In this document: piece after piece, positions 38,453 through 53,454 of the stretch
How positions within the stretch are numbered: position 1 is the stretch's first letter
Layout of the letters: every line of letters begins with the position of its first letter
Assembly (NCBI GenBank): GCA_946811695.1
Contig: OX328128.1
Location: forward strand, 78,262,960 to 78,326,959
Reading direction: 5' to 3'
DNA: 64,000 nt
DNA from: Gonocerus acuteangulatus
Lineage: Eukaryota > Arthropoda > Insecta > Hemiptera > Coreidae
Made by a program: the position numbers and the translations under genes
The notes under the pieces: model-generated
What the model saw: only the letters and a program-made list of their open reading frames with translations
Databases searched by the model: none
What the model was told of the DNA's origin: nothing

Positions 38453-40939
38453 CTTCTTGTTACTTTTATTTTCAGAGACCGAGGCTCCAGAGGTTACCTG
38501 CGTGAAGGAACGGTCTGGAGTGGAGGGCTTTGTCAATAGAACAGACATAGAGAAAGAGTTCGAAGAATATGGTTCTCGTCTGGAGTGTATGTGGATCATA
38601 CAGGTCGCTGAGGGATGGAGGGTGAGTGTGCAAATATGTTTGTATGCGTATTATAATCTTATTTTAATATTTCAGTATTTTAATAGAGAATTTCTTACTT
38701 ATTTAGTATATCTTAATACATTTAGTATTAATAAAATCAGAATTAGAAAATTATATATATCTATTCATATCTACCTATCATGAACCTAAAGGTATAATTA
38801 GGAATACTGGAGTTAAACAAGGAGATAGCCTTAGCCCCTACTGTGCATCATATTCATGGACGAAATTGTAAAAAAAAAATCAAACCAAGGACTACACGTG
38901 CAGTTATAGGAAAGGGAAATATGAGGACAATTCTAGCGCAAGCTTTGGTCTTTGCAGGCGATATTGTCCTGATAGCTGATTCCAACGAAAATTTGCAGCA
39001 AGCAGTTTCCGAGTGGGAAGCTGAACTGGAAAGAAAGGGCTTGTTAATAACTACAAGGGAAAGCGAGGTGATGTACACTTATCATGAAGCCTACCAAGTT
39101 CTCTCCTACTCCAACCAAGGGCTGGAGTCAGGAAGGGCCTGGAGAACCTGTGACAATGTCGATTGGAAAGAAAGCCATTCCTGACACATCACTTGAGTAT
39201 TTTTGCCATGTGTAATTACAGCAGATCTCTGGACCACTGTCTTCTGAATCGCCTTGGATGTGAGAATGTATGGATGTGTGATGCTGGATAGGGGTAGGAG
39301 ATTTAACCAAATTTATTTTCATCCAATTTGTAGAAGAACAGTCTTAGGCTGTATGACAGCCGTTCTCATCTCTAACGTGCAAAGGCAGTTTTGAGTCATC
39401 TGCCAAAAATATTCTGGAGACTCATTTTAGAACAGTTGCTAAATTTTTAACATAAATTGAGGACAACTGAGATAAAATACATGTCCCTGATTACTGTTAA
39501 GAATACTAACAAATTTAAATGACCAATATTTTTTTTTTTTTTTTTTCAGATCCAACTTCAGTTCTTGAAGTTTACTCTAGCCGTCCCAAACGACTGTGAC
39601 ACAAACTTTGTAGATGTCTTCCCAGAGACTACAGATCTTCCTTCAAGACTCCAAAATTTCTGTGGTAGGAGCATTTTAATATTTCACTATTTCCTTTTTG
39701 CCTCTTGTGCCGAACTATGTACATTTTTTCACCCTCTTTAAATGTCCCAGGTCAGGCAGGGAACAATTTTAGCATGCTTATTGCCGAACAAATTCAACCT
39801 GCTAAGGTGAAACTAGAATCAGCATATCCTTACATAGGATTTGGGCATGCTATCCACTCTCCCAATATGAGGCTCTAATTCAGTATTAGAGAAATAAGTG
39901 CTTAAAACTTTGAAAAATTTTGAGGAAAAAATCTAAAACATAAAAAAAAACATTTTTTAAATAAATTTTCGAATGATAATTTTCAGATTTTTTTTTCTGT
40001 ATTTGACCTTCAAATGACGTCTATAAAAAGGCGGAAAGGTCAAACAAACTATGGATTCGGACTCAGGGAACTCAAAAACAGACGCATGAATTTTTTCAAA
40101 TTTTACCTGCGTTTTTTTCTCTATTTGACCTTCAAATGACCTTGAATCTGATCTGACGAAGGTTAATCAACCCGCTTATCCTCATCAGAGACCCCAAAAA
40201 TCATACCGCTCAGAGTTTTTTTTTTATCAAATGTTGACCTGTGTAATGATCAAATTGTTCAACTTTCTAATATAATAAAGTTAGCCAATTAACTAAAATT
40301 TATATTAAATAGTGCTAAATGTACTTAAAATTCTTGATTTCTTCTTTGATAGGTTCTATTGCGGAACCGATCCAGTCACCTGGAAATATCCTTCAGATAC
40401 GTTTTGTGGCGTTGGCTTCAGGGTTTAGCAGCGACTTCTCAGCTCTCTACACCGCCTTCAGGGACAAAGTCAAATCTGCTGACCCAGTAGGTAAGGATTA
40501 CATTACAAATGTTTTCCCTCCTTCTCTAGAATAAATTTTGTTGATCTGTAATCCTTATGTTCGATGTGTCGTTAGTGCTGCTCAAAGATAGGACAATAGA
40601 GCCTTCAGGTAAAGTGTTAAAAATTCAATTGTCATAATTAGTTGTACTTTATTTTTCAAAATTTTACATGATTATTCCTTTTATTTTTATTACGTTTCTT
40701 CTTTCCCTAAAGGGAGGAAAGTATGCCTATAACTTTCAACTAATGACCTAGTAATGATGAAAAATACTTATAAGTTACAAAAAACCTGGGCGTGCAAATT
40801 TATGTATAAAATCTCGGGTCGTAATAGGTTCCAGCAAATTAAGACATTTATCATGAATTTCAAAAGCATACAAAATGTGGTTAACTAAAATAATCTATTT
40901 TACGGAACAATACAAATGTATATCATACAACAAAATATA

Positions 40940-41004
<65 letters not shown>

Positions 41005-42506
41005 GGGGCGAGGTTAGCTCAGTGGTAGAGCACTGGACTAATAAGCTGGAGGCCTGAGTTCAACTCCCGAGCAAGCACTAAAGATTTTTTCTTCTAGTGT
41101 CTTCGTTCATGGGTTGAATTCGGCCTCCCTGACCGTCCCTAGGCCAACCCAGCCTTTAATTAATTTAATAATGGGTACCTTGGGTGCTAATGACTCTAGC
41201 AGTCGAAGCGGCCAAGGGGAAAATCAGGCGGCCGGAGCATAGTACTGACCACACTATCTCCCTAGTGTGCCGTATGGTCATGAATCAGAACCATGGTTTT
41301 TTTGGGGATGAGATTTACTTTTAGAAGATAAAAAAAACTTATAAAAAAATTGGGCAATTACAGAAAAATACCTGTTTTATAAACGCAATCCAAGTTATAG
41401 AGATTTGTGTAGGATAGGATACATTACCTTAAGTCAATTGATACTCCCAAAAAAAAAAAAAAAAAAAATTAATTTGGAAAAAAAGTAAAAATTAAATTTG
41501 TAACAAAAATAAAATTAATTTATCTTTCTTTTATGTATTTTATTTTAATATAGTATATTTCTCAATATAATGTGAAATCATTATTACACTATAAGGAAAA
41601 ATTATATGATAAAACTATATAATACATGTAATATACATTGTTGGTAAGATTTTTGAAATTTTACATTCAACTGAAAGAAATTTTTGAATTGTGTTTTGTT
41701 GAAGAATGCGAGGCAGACGAGTTTGACTGTGAAGATGCAACTTGCATCTCCCTGACACTCAAGTGCAACAACCGAATAAATTGCAGGTTCCCGACGGACG
41801 AAGACCCTGCGAGATGTCAGGTAACATCAGATCTCACCCATTGGTACATGATTTTTTTTTATTTATTCTTTTTTTGTAACAAAATTGTAGATGATTGTTT
41901 TTCTTGTATTTTTTCCGAGAAAACAAATTGGCAAAAAAATTCTGACTCGCAGAAACTGCGTCATCTTAGCGCGGTTCCTTTTTTAAAGAGAAGGAAGATT
42001 TAAGGCACCACAACCAGAAACTGACAGTAAAGTAAGCGGAAATTACTCCATCCTCTGTCACAACGTTCGCTCTTGGAAACATTTTATCACTGATTCAAAT
42101 TTTCTTACCTATTTTTTCTAAAATACACACTTTACTGTTAATTGCAATGAAAAAACAATAACAACCAACTGAAACGTTAGTTAAACAGATACAAACCCCA
42201 TTCAAAAGAGCAAAACTAACAATTTCACACACTTATTAGATTATATTCTTCGTTTTCCTAATAAAATATCATGTAACCCTGATTGGAAAATTTAAACAGC
42301 TGAAGGAAGGAGTTTTAGCGGTGATGCTGAATGCGGAACACATGATCATCATCCTCATCGTATTCTTCCTCATCCTGACGGGTATGTGCTGTGCCTTCCT
42401 CTATAACTGCATCTCCAAGCTCATCAGAGATCATCGGATCATCCAGGTGAATATACAGAAATTTATTAATTTATTGTTTCCTCATTAATTATAAGGAGAT
42501 ATATTT

Positions 42507-42566
<60 letters not shown>

Positions 42567-45500
42567 TAGGCTTACATCCATCCAAATTTATACGTCACAG
42601 TCCCTTCTAGTACGTAAGCGTAGGATAAGGTGTAGCTTTAAGTCCAGCTCAATCCGCCTGCCATTCAATAATTGCCTGCTGTAGTTTATGTTGGGTGTCC
42701 GCTATCAGAACTATGGCATCTGCATACAATAGTGCTTGGGCTTGGATAGGTCTCATATTCTAATAGCCAAGAATAATATATATATACAGGGAAACCGCTG
42801 GACAAATACTAACAAAGGGACACACTTAAAGCTATTCATACCACAAATTCAAAAATATTTAACAAAAAAACAAACTATGACAGATTTTTACACAACACAA
42901 CTTGTCACAGGACATGGATCAATAAACTCATACCTACACCGTTTCAAAATCACGAACAGAAACACTTGTCCATGCGAATTTCTTACAGAACAAACTTACC
43001 AACTCTTAGTATACGACTGCCAACTACTAATACAGGAACGGACAAAATTACAAATTATGAAACAAAACGGAGTCTGGCCATCACCAGAACAAACTCTGTT
43101 TATGTGCCATAATAAGGCATTAAGAGAATATGCTGAGCAGCTTTACATAGCAATGGGAAGATTGAATATAACAAATAAACTGTGGTATTAAGCATTTTAT
43201 GTGGTAGTACTAAAATTTAATTTTTTCTAATTTTAAATCCTGTTGATTACTCATTTATTCTTTACTATTCATGTTTTTGTTTTACTTCATTTTTATATTC
43301 TGTTCTTTTGTTAATTTTCTCCATCTTGTATTTTGTATAGTTTTTCATTTGTAAACTTTTAAATTTTAACTAAAACTAACAATATGTTTAAAAAAAGTCC
43401 GTCTCGCAGGAACTGCATCATCTTAGCGCGGTTCCGTTCATATCCCTAGTCTAATTTGGAAAGATTAAAATAGAAGCAGTTATTATTTTGGTTCCACCAG
43501 TCTTTTTTTTTTTAATTAATTATTATAATGGCGTGTCAACCCTTAAGGTCACTAACGCCATTCCTGTGTGTAGTAAAGTCTTGAAAGGTCATGATTTACC
43601 TGGAAGGGTCGGCTAACACTAAAAACTGTCCCGCTAGTGAGAAGGTCTTGGAATCCTGGAAATCTATATTTCTAACAATAAATTGTTTTTGTTATTTTAC
43701 TTAACCAGTTTTATTCTCAAAAACATTATCCAAGTATAAGCAATTAAAAAATAACAAGGAATAAAACAGACAAAAAGAACCATTCGAATAAACGAAATCA
43801 ATTAATTTAAAGTTTTAAGCACTTATTTCTCCGATTGACGTCGCCTAATTAAAACTTTCTTCAGAACCTTTTTTGTAGAGCATATAGTAAGCTTTCGAAT
43901 GGTAATCTTCCGCTTCACAAGATTGTCAACGGTTTTCGAGATACTAACGAATGTATACAACGTTACCAAAACTTTTTTTGTCTGTTAATAAAATATTTTA
44001 TTCTAACCGTTCCTTTACTCTAAACGTAACAAAAATTTCAACATATTAGTTTTGATGAAAGTAGATCAAGGTAGATCACCCTATAAATGGCAATGATGCA
44101 TCTAGCGTCAGGAGCCATAAAAAAAGAAATAAATAAAAAAAAGCCCGACTCGCAGGAACTGCGTCATCTTAGCGCGGTTCCATTCATATCCCTAGTGTTA
44201 TTTTGTAGACATAGAATAGAAACAGTTATTACTTTGTTTGGATCATTCCTAATGTAAACAAATATGAAAAAAAAAAACAAGATTTTCGGCTAGGGATGAA
44301 ACTATCCTAAGCAGAAATTACTCTTTCTGCCGTCCCAAGTTTCGGTCTACGAAGACTCTTCTACGAATATATTTCTAATTTACTTAACTTGCAGTGCTAA
44401 CATATCCATTTTACTTTTAAATGCAATTAAACAAAATAAAATTGTACATGAAAATGAGAAAGTAGTGTTATTTTTTATTGAACTACGGCCACATTCAACC
44501 ACAAAATATAATTATATTTCTAGTATAGAATTTGGCTGCATGACTTCCTACAGGTAAAGGTAACTGTCAGCTGTCCTAGAATGCTTGATGAGAACAATGA
44601 ATCTTGATTTATGAAGTGCAATAAAAGCCTACCTGAACCGGCCTACTACCTCGACACGGACTGACCCTACGTTTTCAGTTCTGTTACAGGTTCAAAGAAT
44701 TTGTATTTATTCCCCTGTTTTATTGAGAAATACATCCTCCTACTAGAAGCAATAACAAAATAACAAGAAATAAAAACAGACAAAAAGAACCGTATAAATA
44801 AACGAAATCAATTATCGTTTATCAAACTTCTAAGTCATATGTACTTATTTCTCCATTTGACATCGCCTAATCAAAACTTTCTTCAGAACCTGTTTTCTAG
44901 AGCATTTAGTAAGCTTTCGAATGGTAACCATTCGTTTACCAAGATTCTCAACCGTTTTCGAGATATTAAGGAAAGTATACGAAGTTTCCAAAGCTTTTCA
45001 TCTCTATTAATAAATTATTTTAATTTAACCCTTCCTTAACTCCAAACGTAAGTAAATTTTCAGCATACTAGTTTTGATGAAATTAGAACATGCAGAAAAT
45101 GTTTCAACTGAATCCCATAATTCGAAGTACCAAAATCAAAGACAAAAAGAACCGTTCGAATAAACAAAATCAATTACTTCAAAGTTTAAGCACTTAATTA
45201 TCCAATTGACAACGCTTATTCAAAACTTTCTTTAGAACCTTTTTTGTAGACCATTTAGTAAGCTTTCGAATGGTAACCTTTCGCTTCCCAAGATTGTCAA
45301 CGGTTTTCGAGATACTAACGAAAGTATAAAAGGTTACCAAAACTTTTCTTGTCTGTTAATAAAATATTTTATTCTAACCCTTCCTTTACTCCAAACGTAA
45401 CCAAAATTTCAACATATTAGTGTTGATAAAATTCGAACTTGCAGAAAATGTTTCAATTGAATCCCATAATTCTAAGTACCAAAATCAAAGACAAAAAGAA

Positions 45501-48500
45501 CAGTTCGAATAAGCGAAATCAATTACTTAAAAGTTTTAAGCACTTATTTCTCCGATTGACATCGCTTATTCAAAAGTTTCTTTAGAACCTTTCTTGTAGA
45601 CCATTTAGTAAGCTTTCGAATGGTAACCTTTCGCTTCCCAAGATTTTCAACCGTTTTCGAGATATTAAGAAATTATACGAAGTTCCCAAAACTTATTATT
45701 TCTGACAACAGAAAATTGGTCTCATTTTACCTATCCTGTTTTACACACACATACATTTTCCTTACAAATACAACATATGAAATTACAAAAATAAAAAGCA
45801 ATAAAAAACCAAGGGAAAGAGACAAAAATTACAAAAAGAACGACAAAAACCCGTTCATAAGAACAAAACAGACGTATTTGAAGTTTTAAGCACTTATTTC
45901 TCCGATTGACATAGCCTAATCAAAAATAGTTTTAGAATCATTTTTGTAGAGAATTTAGTAAGCTTTCAAATAGTTTCAATCCACTTACCACGATTTCCCA
46001 ACCGTGTTCGAGATATTAATGAAAGTATACGAAGTTTCCAAAACTTTTCATGTCTGTTCATAAAATATTTTATTCTAACCCTTCCTTTACTCCAAACGTA
46101 ACCAAAATTTCAACATATTAGTGTTGATAAAATTCGAACTTCCTTAACTCCAAACGTAACATAACTTTCAACATATTAGTTTTAATGAAAGTAGAACATG
46201 CAGATAATGTTTCAACTGAAGCCCATGATTCTAAGTACCCAAACCAAAAGTCCGACTCGCAGGAACTGCAGCATCTTAGCGCGGTTCCGTTCATGTCCCT
46301 AGTGCCATTTGATAAGCTTAGAAAAGAAATAAACTTATTTTTTTTATATATCTCGTGAAAATTGTCAAAATCCTCTCGAACATCTCGAATAAAAGTGATA
46401 TTAAGGCGTCAGGGACACCGACAGTAGCTAACTTTTACGCAGAAGCGGAAATTACAGAATCTGGCTCTCATTCTAAAGCAAAGCTCTATAAATCAATACA
46501 AAATATGCCTAATAAAGCCTTTCTAGTGGATACAGAAGCATGGGCGTATATGAGGGGGGGGCTGAGGGGGCTGCAGCCCCTCCCGAAATTTTGAATTGAT
46601 GATAAAAACTTCTCGTAAAACCCTTAAAAATAAATTAAATAAGATCACTTAGTTCATAAAACATATTTTATTTTACGTGTAATAGCGTTTTAGTTGCCTA
46701 AAACTATTCCAAGCTCTAAATATTTAGTATTCCATACCCTGGAAATGGTCTCAGCCCCCCCCTCCGAAATTGTTTTTATATACGCCCATGTACAGAAGGA
46801 TCAAGAAGAAGTACACAAGATTGAGTAGAATACCCTGCCTAATATAGCCTATATAGAATAATATGCCGAATAAAACCTATCTAGTTAATACACAAGGACA
46901 AATAAAAGTCTTGAGGAATAACAAGTCAAGAAAAAAAAACTTTATTTAACAAAATAAAACAAAGTTTAGTTGCCCAACTACAATAGAATAATATACCTAA
47001 TTAAGTCTATGGAGTAGACACAAATGGACCAAAAACAAGTCTTGTGGAATATTGTTTTTTTTCTAATTAAATACTTTTTATCAATATTTAGTATATAACC
47101 TTTGTTGAAAACTATTGATTACTAATTGATGAATCGGTTTACAACTAAGTAGTCTTTATGAATATTTTGTATATAACCTATGTTTGGATCTGTGTTTTTG
47201 GGGTGCTCTCCGCCTAGGCTTTGTATTTGTGTCGGCAGATACCTGGGGTATATTTACAGCTCTTGAGGATTAACTCTTAGCAGGTAAATTTCCTGCGGAC
47301 CTTCTGCTTCTACGGGCATTGAACCACCATATTCGCTCATAGTATCTAACCGTTGTGAAGTTTATTTTTTGGATTTAGGACTTAATATACATATGTAGAC
47401 TAAATCATAGCAAGAAGTAATCCTCCGTCGTCGGTTCTTAACTATGTAGACTCGCTAATGTTATCCAATCTTAGATACATCGTATTTAAAATCCACAGCA
47501 AAAACACGACATTTCATCAGAATCCCCTGCTGAATAAAACTTATATAGAATAATATGCAAAATAATGCCTATCTAGTGGATGAAAATAGAGGAAAAAAGC
47601 CGTTCGTGGTGGTAGAAAGTCTTAAAAGTATTTCGCTCAGAAATCTCCGAAATATTGTCACTAATTTTACTTATCCTGTTTTATAGCCAAATAGATTTAT
47701 ATTCTATAATCAATAAGAAAAACCTACTAACAATAAAAAACTATGGGTAACAGATGAAAATAGGGAATACCAAGAATAATTCTAAAGAACGAAATCAACA
47801 CCAGTACTGTAATCTAGATATTCATACGGCATCTTCGAATTCTAACAAACAAAATATTGATTCTAATTATACGTATCCTGTTTTATTGACAAATACATTT
47901 GACTACTATAAGCAATTAAAAACACTAGGGAATATGCCAAAGAACTCGGAATAGGAGCCTCGACAGTTTCAAGACATTTGAAGGAAATCGACAAATCCAA
48001 AACTGACATTTCATACGGTACAGCCTGATATATTTTTAACAATGAATTGCTTTTCTTATTTTAATTAATCTGTTTTATTGTCAAATACATTATCGTACTA
48101 TAACCAATGGAAAAACAACAAGGAATAAAAACAAACAAGAAGAACCGTTCGAACAAACGAAATCAATTACTTTAAAGTTTTAAGCACTTATTTCTCCGAT
48201 TGACATCGCCTAATCAAAACTTTCATTAGAATCTTTTTTGTAGAGCATTTAGTAAGCTTTCCAATGGTATTCTTCCGTTTCCCAAGATTCTTAACCTTTT
48301 TCGAGATATTAAGGAAAGTATACAAAGTTACCAAAACTTTTTATGTCTGTTAATAAAATATTTTATTCTAACCCTTCCTTAACTCCAAACGCAACAAAAA
48401 TTTCAACATATTAGTTTTAATGAAAGTAGAAGATGCAGTAAATGTTTCAACTGAATCCCATGATTCTAAGTACCCAAACCCAAAACGGCATTCAAAAATT

Positions 48501-48779
48501 ATTTTTTCAGTTTTCTCGAAAACGGTTAAAGCTATCGCCTTGAAAATGGTTTCATTCGTTTTCCTAGCCCAAGAAGCCTATAAAACGAGTACTTACAAGC
48601 TTATGAACTCAAAAACGTAAGCGTTACGATTTTTTTTGCGCGAATTTCGCCCCAAACGCCATCTTCCAGTGGGCGGATTTTGCTGGTTAACGAACTTGAC
48701 CTTTCAAATTGGACGACAGATTTTTGTATCAAATTTCATCAAAATCGGACCATCAGGGAAGCCAGAAATGAGCGAACAG

Positions 48780-48838
<59 letters not shown>

Positions 48839-49270
48839 AATTTGAACCACCGTTATTTTCGGTCTCTAGGGGTTCTGAAACGCGAAATTTTCTTGTCGGC
48901 ACTTCCGGATTGTTTCATTGTATCAACCTTATAAGCGGGGTTCCTCCCTATGGGGGAGGGAGGAACCGCGCTAAAACGGTATTCAAAAACTATTTTTCCA
49001 ATTTTCTCCAAAACGGTTAAAGCTATCGCCTTGAAAATGGTTTCATTCGTTTTCCTAGCCCAAGGAGCCTATAAAACGAGTACTTACAAGCTTATGAACT
49101 CAAAAATGTAAGCGTTACGATTTTATTTGCGCGAATTTCGCCCCAAACGCCATCTTCCAGTGGGCGGATTCTGCTGGTTAACGAACTTGACCTTTTAAAT
49201 TGGACGACGGATTTTTGTACCAAATTTCATCACAATCGGACCATTAGGGAAGCCAGAAATGAGCGAACAG

Positions 49271-49318
<48 letters not shown>

Positions 49319-52054
49319 AATTTGAACCACCGTTATTTTCGGTCTCTAGGGGTTCTGAAACGCAAAATTTTCTAGTCGGCACTTCCGGATTGTTTCATTG
49401 TATCAACCTTATAAGCGGGGTTCCTCCCTATGGGGGAGGGAGGAACCGCGCTAAAACAAAATATGTTAACATACAAATGCAAGTGATATGCTGTTTATTG
49501 CATGAGACTTGCAGACAAAAATGAACTCCCTTCTTGCAGGGTTACTGTAAGGAGGAAACAAATAAATATATATATATATAGGGGAAGGTGTTGTTGTACC
49601 TCTGACCATATTGTACCTTTAACCACCGAGGCTGTGGCGGCATGTAGCAACATTTTATAAATTTTGGTGTAATTAGTGTTTAGCTCCTTCACTAGAAGGC
49701 TTGTGTAACCTACTTTGGATTATTCATGACAAAGAGGATTCTTGCAAAAAATACTTATCCATTTCTATCATAAAAATGCAGGTTATTTATTGATGACGTT
49801 TTGCCTCATCATATTTTTTTGTATTATGTCTTTTTAGATGGAAATCATTTGAAAAAGTAGCTATTACAATAAGAAATATGGTGTAGCTTCTGAAATTGAT
49901 TTATCTTAACCCTAAAATTTGTAGCATGCTTTTTAATTTGAACTACCAGTGTGTTGTACCTCTGACCACGACTAGGTGTTGTTCCTTTGACCAGGTCAAA
50001 GGTACAACACACCTGAGTAATTTATTCATAATTCAACTTTTATGTTCTTCTGCTACAACTTTTTTTTAAATAATTAATATTGGTTGCTTCAACTGTTCAA
50101 AGAATTTAAAAAATAATAAATGAAATAAGTTCAAACTGACTTTATCAATCCTCAGTGAAGCAGTTCGAACCTATCGCCCCTTATTGTTCCACCTGAAGTT
50201 GTAAGGCCTCATCCAAAAGCCCAGGCAAGGAAAAAGTCAAATAGGGGCTGACCTATAGGGAAACCTTGTATCCTGACAGATTTTCCTGAAAAGCTAATTA
50301 TTGAAAGTGAAAAAAAAAAACGAAAGCTCCACCCTTATAGTAAAACACCACATACAAATAATAAACCCCTTCCTAAAAAAGTGGTAAATAAAAATAAAAT
50401 TATTCTAATGACAGTTCAGATTCTGATACTGACACCGAAATTTCTTCAGGAGAAAGTGACGTTGGTCTGTCTGATAAATGTCGTGAGTTAAGTCAATGGA
50501 CCAGCAACAATTTGAAAAATATGATTTGCAAAAAGGAAATTGTATTCTCTTTATAAAAGTATAAAGACTTTTTCATATTTAGTCGCAGAGATCTGTGGTA
50601 TTAAATGTCCAATGTTTAAGATCCGGTATTTGAAAAAACAAACTTTAAGTTACAAGTTTACGAGAGAAGATGAAAATTTGCATGATATAGATATAGAAGA
50701 CATTGACTTCCATACCCTACTACTGCTAGTGGATCTGCTTGACAGTTAAAACGTTTATCGGTTGGACTGGATTTTTCAGCATATTAAGCATAACATAATA
50801 TCAATAATAGCTTTTTTATTATGCTTACATCCTTGTCCTGTATTTATTAAACCTACAATTAATTACAATATTACTGAATAGAATTTTTTTCTGCACTGCT
50901 ATGTTGTTTTTACGTGGTCAGAGGTACAACACCCCATGGTCAAAGGTACAACTACATGTTGTACCTTTGACCACTGTACGATTATTTTTTAAAAAAATTG
51001 ATAAAAAATATTAAATGTAAAGCTAGATCCTTAAAAAAAATAAATATGATAAGTAATAGAATACTAATTACAATGAAATAAAAAAAATGAATTTAGCCTT
51101 AATATTCAAGCTAAAAAAAATAAATTTTGCAAAGTGGTCAAAGGTACAACACCTTCCCCTATATACCCCGGAGGTAAAGGACACCACGTCACACATTTGT
51201 AATTGTTTCCATAATTTTGATGAAAATAATTACAAATATGTGACCTTTACCTATAATGAAAACTGAAATGATTTTATTTTTCACTATCATATTTTTGTTA
51301 TTTATGGAAACAGGAGATAGTGCCCTAAACAATTATATTGATTAAAAAATCCACATTAAGTACATGTTGTTAAGTCAATGTAATAAAAAAATGGACATGG
51401 TGTCCTTTACCTCTGGGGTACAGATATATATACAGTGCGATTCAGGTCTAAGTAGCCAAACTTAAGGAGGTGATTGCAGACATAATTTCCAACAAAATAG
51501 TTCATTTCAAGTATGGTCCGATTCCGAAAGGAAAAGGAGCTACGTCCAATTTTCTGTTTTTTTAACGTAGTCATGTTTTTTAATGAATAAGAAAGTATTT
51601 CTCATAAACTATTCAAGATAATTAAATTCTAATTATGCTATCATAAAATAGACAAAATTTCCTTTAAAAAGACAGTAATTTAATTCACTAAAACCATTAT
51701 TAAAAGATACTTTCTGGACGTCCAATAACGCACTTCTGTTTTTATCAATGAATCAGAGTTTTTTTTTTCTTAGCCCCCTAACGGACGACAGATTAAATAC
51801 TTACACGAAAACTTCTACATTTAATAAGCATTAAATTCATGCAAATAAAGTGGAGGTTTATTCGGGGATAAATTGAAAGATTGGCTCCCTTTTGTCAAAA
51901 AAATGTGGAATGTAGTTTTTAGCGCGGTTCCTCCCTCCCCGATAGGGAGGAACCCCGCTTATAAGGTTGATACAATGAAACAATCCGGAAGTGCCGACTA
52001 GAAAATTTCGCGTTTCAGAACCCCTAGAGACCGAAAATAACGGTGGTTAAAATT

Positions 52055-52099
<45 letters not shown>

Positions 52100-52110
52100 T
52101 TATTTATATA

Positions 52111-52163
<53 letters not shown>

Positions 52164-53387
52164 CTGTTCGCGGATTTCTGGCCTCCCTAATGGTCCGATT
52201 TTGATGAAATTTGGTACAAAAATCTGTCGCCCGATTTGAAAGGTCAAGTTCGTTAACCAGCAAAATCCGCCCACTGGAAGATGGCGTTTGGGGCGAAATT
52301 CGCGCAAAAAAAATCGTTTTTGAGTTTATAAGCTTGTAAGTACTCGTTTTATAGGCTTCTTTGGCTAGGAAAACGAATGGAACCATTTTCAAGGCGATAG
52401 CTTTAACCGTTTTTGAGAAAATTGGAAAAATAGTTTTTGAATACCGTTTTTGGTTTGGGTACTTAGAATCATGGGCTTCAGTTGAAACATTTTCTGCATG
52501 TTTTACTATCATTAAAACGAATATGTTGAAATTTTGGTTACGTTTGGAGTTAAGGAAGGGTTAGAATAAAATATTTTAGTAACAGACATAAAAAGTTTTG
52601 GTAACTTTCTATATTTTCCTTAATAGCTCGAAAAAGGTTGAGAATCTTGGTAAACAAAAGAATACCATTAGAAAGCTTACTAAATGCTCTACAAAAAAGG
52701 TTCTGATGAAAGTTTTGATTAGGCGATGTCAATCGGAGAAATAAGTGCTTAAAACATTAAAGTAATTGATTTTGCTTATTCGAACTGTTCTTTTTGTCTG
52801 TTTTTATTCCTTGTTATTTTTTAATTGCTTATAGTTGGATAATGTATTTTACAATAAAACAGATTAGGCAAAATAAGAAAAACAATTCATTGTTAGAAAT
52901 ATAGCTTGGCAAGAGAAAAAGATTCGATGACGTCTTCTGAATATTTTCAATTGCCTTTATGCTGTTGGTTTTTTTATTTTATTTTTTAATTGATTTTATC
53001 TGTAGAATTATTACTATAGTAAAAGAACACAGGAATATGTGAAAATTTTTGATATTTTCCAATTCATTGAAACTTATGAAATGAAGTATCGGTAGAAGAG
53101 GATTCTAGGGTCTTGCGGTCCCGACCCCAGGTATAGCCATAACCCTTTGAACAAAGGCCGAGGAAAATATTATCTGTTTCTATTCTATGCTTTTCAAATG
53201 AGAATAGGGATATGAACAGGAACCGGGGTCTCCCGTGGTCTAATGGCTAGCGCCTTGGATTCATAAGCGGGAGATGGTGGGTTCGATTCCCAAACTCCGG
53301 CAGGAATTTTATCATCCCACGGCTCGCTGGTAAAATTCCTCGCTAAACCCTGGGTGTCGGCGCTAATGACCGAAATGTAGATGAGCC

Positions 53388-53454
<67 letters not shown>

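Noticed and set aside
41003..41075. A tRNA gene (tRNA-like head with AAT in the anticodon position)
   Set aside because: The acceptor stem does not pair, and the sequence continues into a body shared by other copies. It is a SINE head.
48636..48845. Conserved peptide beginning [14 protein letters not shown], found in copies at 48636 and 52307
   Set aside because: It is a translation of repeat H in one frame. Other copies are broken in the same frame, and an overlapping frame is just as open. The Tyr-Ile tails are (TA)n.
53225..53295. A tRNA gene with CAT anticodon
   Set aside because: It is joined to a SINE body, long poly-A and target duplication.
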